Assembly: GCA_039028895.1 (NCBI GenBank)
Contig: JBCCHF010000016.1
Span: 57,270 to 121,269 of the forward strand
Source: JAHDCJ01 sp039028895
Lineage (GTDB): Bacteria; Bacteroidota; Bacteroidia; Chitinophagales; Saprospiraceae
Direction of reading: 5' to 3'
Length of the DNA: 64,000 nucleotides
The notes below the pieces were generated by a model, which saw only the letters and a list, made by a program, of their open reading frames with translations, made no database searches and was not told the origin of the DNA. Position 1 is the first letter of the stretch; the number at the start of each line of letters is the position of its first letter. The position numbers and the translations under genes were made by a program. Below are positions 43,297-51,907 of the stretch, in pieces.

Positions 43297-46200
43297 CTAC
43301 TGCTTGCCATTCTGAACGATAGGCAATTCGACGAAAAAGTCAGTGCCTTTGCCCAGTAATGACTCAAAATAAATCTTACCTGCTGCAGATTCTATAATAT
43401 TTCGAGATATCGCTAAACCTAATCCTGTTCCCGAGTTTTTAGTAGTGAAATTTGGTACGAAAACCGATTCGTATTTATCTTCCGGAATACCAACTCCATT
43501 ATCACTTACCTTTGTAACTACCATATTCCCTTTCCTGAAAATCGAGATTTGAATATCGCCTTTACGGTCTTCAGGTATGGCCTGAATGGCATTCTTCAAC
43601 AGGTTGTTATAAACCCGCATCAATTGGTTTTTGTCAGCAAATACTTCGAACTCTTCTGACGGATTTTCAAGGGAGATATCCATATTCTCTCTTTCTCGGA
43701 AAAGAGCATGTACAGAGTTGACCAATTGATTGATGTTCAGTCTTTGGGCAGTTGCCTTTGGCATTTTTGCAAAGTTGGAAAACTCAGATGCGATATGCGA
43801 CAAATTATCGATCTGTTCTACCAGGGTGCTCGTAACTCGTTTAACCAATGGTTCTATATCTTCCGGGTTAGAACTAGCTGCTTTTTGCAGGTATTGGATA
43901 CTGAGCTTCATCGGGGTGAGCGGATTTTTGATCTCATGAGCAACCTGCTTGGCCATTTCACGCCAGGCCATTTCACGATTTGACTGGGCCAAAAGCTGTA
44001 CCGACTCTTCCAGTTCCATGATCATCTTATTATACTCGGTTACGAGTGCCCCAATTTCATCTTCACTGTCCCAATTGAGCGGTTCATTCGTTTCTCCCAA
44101 TTTTACCTTCCGCAATTTTTGTCCAATTGTAGTCAAAGGTTTCGTAACTGAATTACCAATGGCAAGAGCAATAGCACCAGCTATCAACAACAATAATACA
44201 TAAACATTGAGTAGAGCACCCATAAACTCTGATACATCCTGTCTCAGATTGCCCTGACTGGAATAATAGGGCAAGCCCATATAAGCAACTATTTGCTTAT
44301 TGGCATTCCGTAAAGGAAGATAAGCTGCTATATATTTCAATCCACTAATCTCTTCGCCATGATTATAGCGCTCCAACCCTTCTACTGTCAGGAAGTAGTA
44401 AGCAACAGGATCAATCTTGGTTGAAATAAGCCCCTTATCCAGAATTTCCGGCTGGGATAACCGGATTAATGTCCCGTCAAGATCGTAAAGGTTGACATCC
44501 ATACTATGTATTTCAGCCAGGGCATTTACATCAGGCAGGAAATTCGGATTATTGGCATTCTTGATTATCTCATTATTGGCTGTAGCCAAAACTGCTCTCA
44601 CCTTTCTGTCCAGACGGCCATCATGGTATTGTTTGAATTCCCTGTTAAAGTAAAATCCAGTAATGGCACCAATAAATAGGAAAGCGATCAGCAATACAGC
44701 CAGGATCGAAAAGTTTATTCGGTTCCTCAAAGTCCATCTTTGCCCTAGATTGATCCGCATGGACCGGGCCGGAAGGGTGTTGGTTAAAAAGTTCAGCAAA
44801 AACAGGATAAGTACGACAAGTATCTGCAAACAAAATAAGTACGAAAACAACGATAATGGCTTAATCAGTTCCTCCTTTTGTCTTGAAACGATAATAACCT
44901 TTGAGTCATCAGCTTTGTAAATCAGATGCGTCCGGTCTTCATCATCAAAATACCTGAACCGTGTATCACCTGTAACAGAGAAAGCCAGATTTTCCGGATA
45001 ATCCTTACTTTTTTGATCTACCCTTTTTCCATTGATATAGATCGCATAATCATATGGATCGAATTTAGAAGAAGATTTCAGGCGATTATCCAGTAACAAG
45101 GATGGATAAACTGCGGCTAGTGCAAGGGGTTTTGGATTAAACTCAATGATCATATAACCCAAAGGCCTATTTCCTTTTGTGATGGGTAATTTGGCAATAT
45201 AGGCGTAGTATTTTCCCGGATCATTCCAGAAAAACAGATAGGGGTTTTCGGTCGCTTGGGCTTCGTCTATTCGAGATTGAAGATCGCTGAAAGGGATATC
45301 CTCTCCCCTCACTTCTGCACCGCTTTGTTTGTATAAATGAATACTGTAATCGTACTTACTAAACAAGTAACCTCCGATATACCGTTTATCGATCCTTTCA
45401 ATGATTTCCTTACGGGGAATGAAGGGGTTTGAAAAAAAACTTTTGATGAAGTTATCATTCAGAATTTTTTCATAGACGGCATTGAATTGAAATTCTGTTA
45501 CAGGGTCAATTTCTTCAGCGAGCTTGTTCGCATATCTTTCCCTGATGCCAATCTCTTTCTCATTATTATAATTGTACAAGAGTAATGAGGAAAATCCACT
45601 AAACACAAATAACCAGGTGAGCAACCAGGCGAGTGTAAGCTCTTTTTGCCTGACGAAAAAATCAAACAACAAGATGAAGCCAATTGAGAACAACAGCATT
45701 AACAGCGTGATCAGGTCAAAAGCATTCGTCAGGTTCAGCATAGTAAAAATAAGGATTGCCCCACCAAGAAAGCCTAGTTTGACTTCTGTACTGAGTCGGA
45801 CGCCATTGACAAGGGTTGTCATTTTAAACGAGAAAAAGAAAAAGCAAACTAATAACATGATGAGCCCTAACAAACCAATTATACTATAGCCGTTCAGGCT
45901 GAAAACATTATTGATAGCAAGGGAAATTTCGGAATTCAGCGTCATGCTCCGAAACATCTGGTTCAATCCAAATACACCACTGATTATCAGGAAATAGCCG
46001 AGTCCGGCAATAGCGTATTGCACCTTCCAATCCCATTTCTTGAGGTCCTTTATCCGGAAATAACGTTGGAAGAAAAGCACCAGCCACAATACGAGTGCGA
46101 TATTAATCAGGAAGTCACCTAACGAGGCCATCAGGTCTGAAGATGCAAAATGACGCGGATGAAAAAGGTCAAGTTCTCTAAAGCCACTTAACCAATCCAT

Positions 46201-46983
46201 TTTCACAGAAAGGTAACGGATACCAGCAACCCAGATCAGCAGGAAAATGAGCCCAAAACCTGAGAAATATTTCTTGTTAAGATGTACTGCAGTTCTGTGG
46301 AGCCAGATCCCGAAAATGAAAAAACCCAGGATATACAGAAACAAAGTTAGTGGCCTCCAGACCCTGACGATACCGACATCTCCTGTTTGCAAATAAAAGA
46401 GTATCTCACCATCAACAGTAGAAATCGGGAAACCTGTTTGCCCTGCGGAAAGCGTCAAAAAGCCAGGACTTTCTTCCAGAAGCGCAAAATTGTTTATGAG
46501 GTAGTCATTTTCAAAAGGAAACTCGTATTTCACGGGGATTAATCCGATCAGGTTAAAGCGACCTTCTCCTGTCTCTGATTGGTAATAGGTTTTAATAAAT
46601 TCGTAATACCCATTTTTAAGTCGCATCAAAGAAGCCGTTTCTTCCTCTCCTCCTGTTACGAGATTAAGAAATGGCAGTATTCTATTATTATTCCAGAAAA
46701 CAAGTGAATCTTCTTTGTAAAAACAAAGGGTAAAAGGTTTGTCAGCTACTTCTACTAATTCAGATTCGCTCAATCGCCCAGCGATGGCTTTTCTCACAAA
46801 AACTGGGTTTTCTAGATATTTTCGAACCTCATTTTCCTGGGCATGCAAATTCACTGCCAACTGGTTAGCATACCAGGCAGGATTGGGCTGCACCCTGGTT
46901 AATCTGTCAGTAATAAAAGCAGATAGCAGGATCAGTAACCCAATTACAAGGGCGCGTATCTGTTCTTTTTTCCAGAAATTCAT
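43297..46983 (-). CDS. Large multi-pass NtrY-like sensor histidine kinase
   Basis: 1228 residues. One N-terminal membrane segment (about 9-27) is followed by a periplasmic domain (about 30-210), about eight further membrane segments (215-480) and a second large extracytoplasmic domain. More segments follow, near 705-725 and 755-780, then a third sensor region and a last segment (about 915-935). The cytosolic part has HAMP (TKPLTTIGQKLRKVKLGE), the H box AKQVAHEIKNPLTPMKLS (His1016), the NtrY-like FSNFAKMPKA segment, and intact N, G1 and G2 boxes (NNLLKNAIQAI, SDNGVGIP, TGLGLAISR). It is therefore a complete kinase with an unusually large sensory region. It starts within the stop of the lipoprotein gene (TAATG). 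No response regulator gene is adjacent. Confidence 0.93.
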   Translation of the reverse strand: MNFWKKEQIRALVIGLLILLSAFITDRLTRVQPNPAWYANQLAVNLHAQENEVRKYLENPVFVRKAIAGRLSESELVEVADKPFTLCFYKEDSLVFWNNNRILPFLNLVTGGEEETASLMRLKNGYYEFIKTYYQSETGEGRFNLIGLIPVKYEFPFENDYLINNFALLEESPGFLTLSAGQTGFPISTVDGEILFYLQTGDVGIVRVWRPLTLFLYILGFFIFGIWLHRTAVHLNKKYFSGFGLIFLLIWVAGIRYLSVKMDWLSGFRELDLFHPRHFASSDLMASLGDFLINIALVLWLVLFFQRYFRIKDLKKWDWKVQYAIAGLGYFLIISGVFGLNQMFRSMTLNSEISLAINNVFSLNGYSIIGLLGLIMLLVCFFFFSFKMTTLVNGVRLSTEVKLGFLGGAILIFTMLNLTNAFDLITLLMLLFSIGFILLFDFFVRQKELTLAWLLTWLFVFSGFSSLLLYNYNNEKEIGIRERYANKLAEEIDPVTEFQFNAVYEKILNDNFIKSFFSNPFIPRKEIIERIDKRYIGGYLFSKYDYSIHLYKQSGAEVRGEDIPFSDLQSRIDEAQATENPYLFFWNDPGKYYAYIAKLPITKGNRPLGYMIIEFNPKPLALAAVYPSLLLDNRLKSSSKFDPYDYAIYINGKRVDQKSKDYPENLAFSVTGDTRFRYFDDEDRTHLIYKADDSKVIIVSRQKEELIKPLSLFSYLFCLQILVVLILFLLNFLTNTLPARSMRINLGQRWTLRNRINFSILAVLLIAFLFIGAITGFYFNREFKQYHDGRLDRKVRAVLATANNEIIKNANNPNFLPDVNALAEIHSMDVNLYDLDGTLIRLSQPEILDKGLISTKIDPVAYYFLTVEGLERYNHGEEISGLKYIAAYLPLRNANKQIVAYMGLPYYSSQGNLRQDVSEFMGALLNVYVLLLLIAGAIALAIGNSVTKPLTTIGQKLRKVKLGETNEPLNWDSEDEIGALVTEYNKMIMELEESVQLLAQSNREMAWREMAKQVAHEIKNPLTPMKLSIQYLQKAASSNPEDIEPLVKRVTSTLVEQIDNLSHIASEFSNFAKMPKATAQRLNINQLVNSVHALFRERENMDISLENPSEEFEVFADKNQLMRVYNNLLKNAIQAIPEDRKGDIQISIFRKGNMVVTKVSDNGVGIPEDKYESVFVPNFTTKNSGTGLGLAISRNIIESAAGKIYFESLLGKGTDFFVELPIVQNGKQ

Positions 46984-47885
46984 TAATTCAATACTATAAC
47001 CACTTCTCTAGTTTGCCAAAAAGTCTCTACATCTTTAATCAATAGCTTATTGCCACTTATCTCGTAGGTACCTTCAGGTCTTTCCGGCAAAATTACATTG
47101 ATATTGCGATCGGTTTCAATTTCAGTTTTGGTGTAAAAATTAAATGGGTAATCCCGCAGCATATTTTTGGAGTAATCGGCTGTCAAGTTCAGACCGCCTT
47201 TCTTTAAGATATCAGCTTGTCTTAAGGTTTTCTTTGTCCCGGCCACATACCACGCCTTGGTGCATTCAGCAATAAAACTTTCCTTTTCAGTGATTTCATC
47301 CAGGCTGGTTTTGAGGTCGGTGGCTGCAGTGGCTAATGAATCTCTTTGGCGCTGCACAATGGCATACTGGGTAGCCAATTCATCTTCTGTAAACTGAAGC
47401 TGTGCTTCGATCTGATTAACGCGTACCTCGTAGGCAGCTATTTCCTCATCTTTCTGCTTCAGTTTTTGTTCGTATTGCTTGATAATCCGGTTAAGTGTTT
47501 TATTATCAGATTTGATATTATTGATATTACCCTGCATTTCATTGGCTTTTTTCTGGGCTTCAATGTTCTGTTCTTTCAACACTTCAATTCTGCCGAGGAT
47601 CAATTCCCGCTGCAGTTCGTTACCGCTGAGATCACCAATTAGATTCTCCATTTGCTTTTCGCGAGCATCGATTTCCATGAGTGTTTCATCGATTTCATTA
47701 AGGACATCGATTACCTCATTATACTCAGCTCTAATCAGGTTTTTATCCTCCTCAAGTTCGGATATCTCATCATTTAATTCTGATATTTTCTCCTGTGCTT
47801 CCTGTAATGCGTCACTTGTTGTACAACCAACAATAGCAGATGTCAATAAACAGAACGTCAAAAATAAGCCTATCGAAGTTTTCAT
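46983..47885 (-). CDS. Coiled-coil lipoprotein
   Basis: 300 residues. Lipoprotein signal MKTSIGLFLTFCLLTSAIVGCTT with lipobox SAIVGC. Residues 28-200 form a long coiled coil (EAQEKISELNDEISELEEDK and on), and about 205-300 a globular end (CTKAWYVAGTKKTLRQADILKKGGLN, ending QTREVVIVLN). Similar coiled-coil lipoproteins in Bacteroidota have been named adhesins on weak grounds. It shares a stop/start overlap with the large kinase and lies 14 bp after the pseudokinase gene, so it is likely the envelope part of that signalling unit. Confidence 0.85.
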   Translation of the reverse strand: MKTSIGLFLTFCLLTSAIVGCTTSDALQEAQEKISELNDEISELEEDKNLIRAEYNEVIDVLNEIDETLMEIDAREKQMENLIGDLSGNELQRELILGRIEVLKEQNIEAQKKANEMQGNINNIKSDNKTLNRIIKQYEQKLKQKDEEIAAYEVRVNQIEAQLQFTEDELATQYAIVQRQRDSLATAATDLKTSLDEITEKESFIAECTKAWYVAGTKKTLRQADILKKGGLNLTADYSKNMLRDYPFNFYTKTEIETDRNINVILPERPEGTYEISGNKLLIKDVETFWQTREVVIVLN

Positions 47886-47899
47886 ATGTCAATTGATTT

Positions 47900-49525
47900 T
47901 TACTCTAAAATCCAGTATTGTTCCAATTCTGTTGATTCGATCATCAGTTTTCCATCCCGGTCATAGATCCGTCCTGGTTGGAGATTGAATTTGGTGCCCT
48001 GGTTATCTTCTATAAAATTAATTGTGAATTTTCCTTTTTCAACGGTCCCCAAAAGATCTTTTCTTATTGGCCCGAGGTTAACCGAACAAATAAAGTCGAC
48101 CTGGTCCGTTTTATTTTCCATATTTCTAAACCGAACTGACAGTATCTGTGCATCCCCAAATCTTGTTACTTTCCCAGTATACCGCCTTGACGTCAATTGG
48201 TTCAAATTAATTTGATTTTCATCCAATTCCGAAATAGCGCTTTGAGCAGCATCGATATAAGTACTTCCAGGGAATTCTGTTGCAAATTGCTTGTAATAAT
48301 ATTCTGTATTTTTTTCAAGAGCTTTATTCCATGCCAGTTTTTCTTCGGTTGGCACAGGCGCAATTCCTCTTTCCGGAAGGAAAAAATAAATAAGCGCAAT
48401 AACTGCAACCACTCCAAAAACCAGTTTAAGAGAACCGGTAGACTTAATGGCGTCTTCTTTGTCTTTTTTCTCTGTTTGGCTTTGAGGTTTTTGTTCTACT
48501 ACATCCTGGCTTTCAGTTTTAAATATAGGTTTGGAACGTTTAGGTTTTGAAACTTTCCTGGGCTTGGCATAGGTTTCCTCAACTTCAAAAAAGTTGACTA
48601 TTTCAGCAATAGTCAAAGTTCTCTTTTCAGGATCAAAAACGGTTCCTTTTCTCAAAGTCGTCATGATAGCCTCTGAGCTGTGGTTAAAATCAGGATGAAA
48701 TGTTTCAATTATGTTATCCGGCTTTAGTGCGCCGTCATGAAACATACTATTAAAATCGGGCCTGTTGGCCAATTCTTTGTGCCAATAGGGTTTACCAGTT
48801 ACAAGAGCGTACAGTAGGCAACTCAGGATAAAAACGATATTACGTTCACTATCAGGTGCTTTATCCCGAACCTTAAAGAGATATTCGGGAGCTGCATGCG
48901 TGAATCGACTTTCGTAAGAATCATTAAAGTATCGGGTCTTCTGGTACCTTGCCAAGCCGAGAAAAAGCAATTTTGGTTGACCCAGATTGGTAACCAGAAT
49001 ATTTTCCGGCACCAGTAAAGCTTCAGGTTTATCCAGTTGCAATGCATAGGTAGTCCCCAGTAAGATTTGACTGAATAGCTGACTTTTTGTTTCCCAGGGT
49101 GCATTATTGTTTATGGTGATCCAGTCTGACAGTAAAACACCATCTACGTATTCATGCAGCATTGCAAGTTTTAATTGCCCCATATCCAAAACCCCATATG
49201 TTTGCAAAATGCAATCTGACTTTACAAGGTTATCAATTTCCAGTTGTGCCTCACTAAAAAACTGATCGAGGGCAGGCTTGCTATAGTCTTTCAGGTTTAT
49301 TTTCTCGAGGGCAAAATACCTTTGGTTAATGCTATCAACGACCTGCCATGTGGGGCCATATCGGCCCGTTCCCAATTGGGTTTTTACAGTCAGTTGCTCG
49401 ATGTAGCCAACATCATTCACCCCCTGGTTGATTTGAAATATGGTGTCTTGTGGTACCAAAATGCTTAAAATTCGGGTAATTGGAGAAACGGGCGCAACTA
49501 ATGTACCACTTTTACCCCATTCCAT
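47900..49525 (-). CDS. Transmembrane protein-kinase-like pseudokinase
   Basis: 541 residues. The cytosolic domain (about 45-315) follows the eukaryotic-type kinase layout: glycine loop QLGTGRYGPTWQVVD, hinge-like LAMLHEYVDGVLLSDWI, then EALLVPENILVTNLGQPKLLFLGLARY and AAPEYLF (APE-like). Three catalytic motifs are altered. The VAIK position reads FALEK with Glu where Lys belongs. HRDLKPEN is EALLVPEN, without the catalytic Asp. DFG is FLG. A Lys/Gln-rich linker, one membrane segment (about 366-384) and a periplasmic domain (about 390-541) follow. ATP hydrolysis is unlikely; it probably acts as a scaffold or receptor. It is the first gene of the operon with the lipoprotein and large histidine kinase. 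Confidence 0.85.
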   Translation of the reverse strand: MEWGKSGTLVAPVSPITRILSILVPQDTIFQINQGVNDVGYIEQLTVKTQLGTGRYGPTWQVVDSINQRYFALEKINLKDYSKPALDQFFSEAQLEIDNLVKSDCILQTYGVLDMGQLKLAMLHEYVDGVLLSDWITINNNAPWETKSQLFSQILLGTTYALQLDKPEALLVPENILVTNLGQPKLLFLGLARYQKTRYFNDSYESRFTHAAPEYLFKVRDKAPDSERNIVFILSCLLYALVTGKPYWHKELANRPDFNSMFHDGALKPDNIIETFHPDFNHSSEAIMTTLRKGTVFDPEKRTLTIAEIVNFFEVEETYAKPRKVSKPKRSKPIFKTESQDVVEQKPQSQTEKKDKEDAIKSTGSLKLVFGVVAVIALIYFFLPERGIAPVPTEEKLAWNKALEKNTEYYYKQFATEFPGSTYIDAAQSAISELDENQINLNQLTSRRYTGKVTRFGDAQILSVRFRNMENKTDQVDFICSVNLGPIRKDLLGTVEKGKFTINFIEDNQGTKFNLQPGRIYDRDGKLMIESTELEQYWILE

Positions 49526-49534
49526 TTAAGGTAA

Positions 49535-49575
49535 ATAAAAAAAGGCAGCTCCTGGGGAGGAGCCGCCTTTTCCAT
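49535..49575 (-). terminator. Rho-independent terminator after the T9SS surface protein gene
   Basis: A hairpin with arms AAAAGGC-A-GCTCCT and AGGAGC-C-GCCTTTT (one A-C mismatch, loop GGGG). On the minus strand it is followed by seven T and then ATTT. It ends the 49595-51709 gene and separates it from the pseudokinase unit. Confidence 0.85.
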
Positions 49576-49594
49576 AATGGGAAAAAACTTTCAA

Positions 49595-51709
49595 TTAATG
49601 AATAACCAAACGATGTACTTCTGTTAGGTCTTCATGGGTCATTTGGAGGAGGTAAACACCAGCTGGCATTCCAGTAAGGTCTAGTGACTGGAGGTCACCA
49701 GCGCCAAATGTTCTGGTCATATTTACAATTTCCTTACCCTGTAAATTGTGAACTCTTATGTCCATATCACGTACTGCGCCATCATTCTGGATGTTGAACA
49801 TACCGTGGCTAGGATTAGGATAAATTGAGAACGAGTGATCAACTGGATCTAGGATAGAAACTGTTGGACAACTTACCACTACCTCATCTACTATAGATGT
49901 ACCACAGTTATTATCAGTGATAGTTACTGAGTAAGTACCAGCAGCAGAAGCAGTTGGATTTTGGATATCCGTTGCATCCAATCCTGCAGCAGGAGCCCAG
50001 TTATAGCTGAAATCAGGTGTTTGACCAACAAGAACGTTCATAATAACTTCGTTGGCAAATCCACCACCAATATTACCAATTGCAGTCGGAGAACCGATAC
50101 CACAGTCAGCAGCAGAGAGATAAGTCGTTTCTTGTGTAGCTACAGATGTGTTAGCACCAGGTAAGAAGCCGGTACCATCTTCACTATCTGTCGGGTCGCG
50201 AACCTCAAGTACAAGGATATCAGCTGCATCCCACATTCTATCAAATGGTACACGTAATAGTACAGAATCCATATCCGGAACCTGAATAGTCTTGCGCTCT
50301 ATTTCATTAATAGTAGCAACAGCAAGATCCATATTATCTGCAGTATGTAATGCAAATTCGATAGGCTGAGTAGCAAAGTTTTCATCAGGATTTACACGAG
50401 TGTATAAAACAGCAACTTCAACAGCTGAAATTTGTACCATTCCTGTCTGACCAAAGTCACCATCCAGATCAAACGCTCTCCAGTAGGAATTTTCAGTTGT
50501 AAAACGGAAGTTAGGACCGTTAACACCACAAGTTACAGAACCACCAATGTCAGCAGCTGTCGAGTATGTAACAAAGTCAACATCACTTCCTCTTGGCGCG
50601 GCAGGACCTAATACAACTGATTCACCACTACAGTCGATCTCTGCATCAGCACCAGCAGTTTGTCCAACAAGGAAAGTCTGAACTAATGGGTCACCACCAC
50701 AAGCGTCAGAAACAGTAACTGTGTAAACACCACTAGAAAGGTTTGAAAGAACAGGCTCAGTTGCGCCATTGCTCCAGGCATAAGTATGAGGAGCAATACC
50801 TGAAGTAGGTGCAATAATAATCTGACCATCGCCACTACCATCATTACATCCGGTTGGATGGAAAGCGTACTCATCATCACCTAGGATGGTTAAGGCAACT
50901 GGTGGAGGTCCGTCATCAACAGTTACAGTTGAACTTGCAACACCGCCACAGAAGTCAGAAACAGTAACACCGAAAGAACCAGCAGCAAGACCAGTAGCAG
51001 TTTCAGAAGTTTGTCCATTACTCCAGATAATATCCCAAGGGAAAGTACCATCAAACACTACAGTTGCAGAACCATCGCTGAGTCCTTCACAGCCAGGTGC
51101 GACAGGATCAACTGAAGTAATACTCAATGGAGCTGCAGCATCCAATGATGTAATGTGCACTGATGCAAAATTAGTCATGGTGTAATCAGCAGCGCCATTT
51201 GTCCAAAGATCAACTAACACATAGTAAGTTTCACCAGGTGTTAAACAACCTAAGTCAAGGAATGAGGCGAAAGCACCATCAGGGTTAAGTGCACCACAAT
51301 CCATACCGTCAGGAGCTGCAGTATCATCACTCGCATCAATGAGTGAGAATGTACCGAAGTCGGCAGGATCACCAACCGAATAAACAGCCAGCTGGCTATC
51401 AAAGTCTGAACCACAAAGGTCAACTCTAACCGCACCTGAAGCAGGAGCATCAAAAGTATACCAGTGCGAAGCTGTAATTCCATCTACATCACACCAAGTG
51501 TGAGGATCACAACCAGCAGAGTTAGGTGGTGTAAGCACATCTTCCCCAGCTTCAGCTGTGGCGCCATTTAAAGGAGAAGCCAAAAAAGGAATGTCGTCAA
51601 CGACAACTGCCTGTGCATTGGCTACATTATCATTTGCTGGCTGAGCAAAAGCTGTTAGGGTTAAAGAAAGCATAAGGACCAGACAAAGAGAAGCCTGAAT
51701 CCCTCTTTT
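49595..51709 (-). CDS. T9SS surface protein with SprB-like repeats
   Basis: 704 residues from ATG 51709, which opens the signal peptide MKRGIQASLCLVLMLSLTLTAFAQ (an ATG at 51727 is in frame too). A pre-peptidase-like beta domain with several Cys (about 20-185: CDVDGITASHWYTFDAPASG) is followed by two SprB-like modules of the pattern GLSDGSATVVFDGTFPWDIIWSNGQTSETATGL. A second beta domain and a NCGTSIVDEVVV module come next. The end is a type A T9SS sorting domain (FSIYPNPSHGMFNIQNDG, VHNLQGKEIVNM, GVYLLQMTHEDLTEVHRLVIH). It is probably exported to the cell surface by T9SS; GldM/GldN of the window belong to that machine. Confidence 0.9.
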   Translation of the reverse strand, partial: KRGIQASLCLVLMLSLTLTAFAQPANDNVANAQAVVVDDIPFLASPLNGATAEAGEDVLTPPNSAGCDPHTWCDVDGITASHWYTFDAPASGAVRVDLCGSDFDSQLAVYSVGDPADFGTFSLIDASDDTAAPDGMDCGALNPDGAFASFLDLGCLTPGETYYVLVDLWTNGAADYTMTNFASVHITSLDAAAPLSITSVDPVAPGCEGLSDGSATVVFDGTFPWDIIWSNGQTSETATGLAAGSFGVTVSDFCGGVASSTVTVDDGPPPVALTILGDDEYAFHPTGCNDGSGDGQIIIAPTSGIAPHTYAWSNGATEPVLSNLSSGVYTVTVSDACGGDPLVQTFLVGQTAGADAEIDCSGESVVLGPAAPRGSDVDFVTYSTAADIGGSVTCGVNGPNFRFTTENSYWRAFDLDGDFGQTGMVQISAVEVAVLYTRVNPDENFATQPIEFALHTADNMDLAVATINEIERKTIQVPDMDSVLLRVPFDRMWDAADILVLEVRDPTDSEDGTGFLPGANTSVATQETTYLSAADCGIGSPTAIGNIGGGFANEVIMNVLVGQTPDFSYNWAPAAGLDATDIQNPTASAAGTYSVTITDNNCGTSIVDEVVVSCPTVSILDPVDHSFSIYPNPSHGMFNIQNDGAVRDMDIRVHNLQGKEIVNMTRTFGAGDLQSLDLTGMPAGVYLLQMTHEDLTEVHRLVIH

Positions 51710-51778
51710 CATTGTAGAAATGAGCATAACTAAGGATTTAGTGAGTAAATAATTTATGTCGTAATGCGTGGGGGGGAA

Positions 51779-51817
51779 AGGGCTGTTAATGGATTCTTAG
51801 AGAGTAGTAACAGCCCT
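51779..51817 (-). terminator. Inverted repeat downstream of gcvP
   Basis: AGGGCTGTTA (51779-51788) pairs perfectly with TAACAGCCCT (51808-51817), loop of 19. On the minus strand a short T run and then Cs follow, so termination is only partly supported. It lies between gcvP and the T9SS protein gene. Confidence 0.5.
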
Positions 51818-51907
51818 CAAATCATAAGATTCATTAATCTATCAAACCAAATTTAAGAAATCCTTAAGAGAAAACAAGAATTTTTAACATAATGTATCCT
51901 GCAGGAC

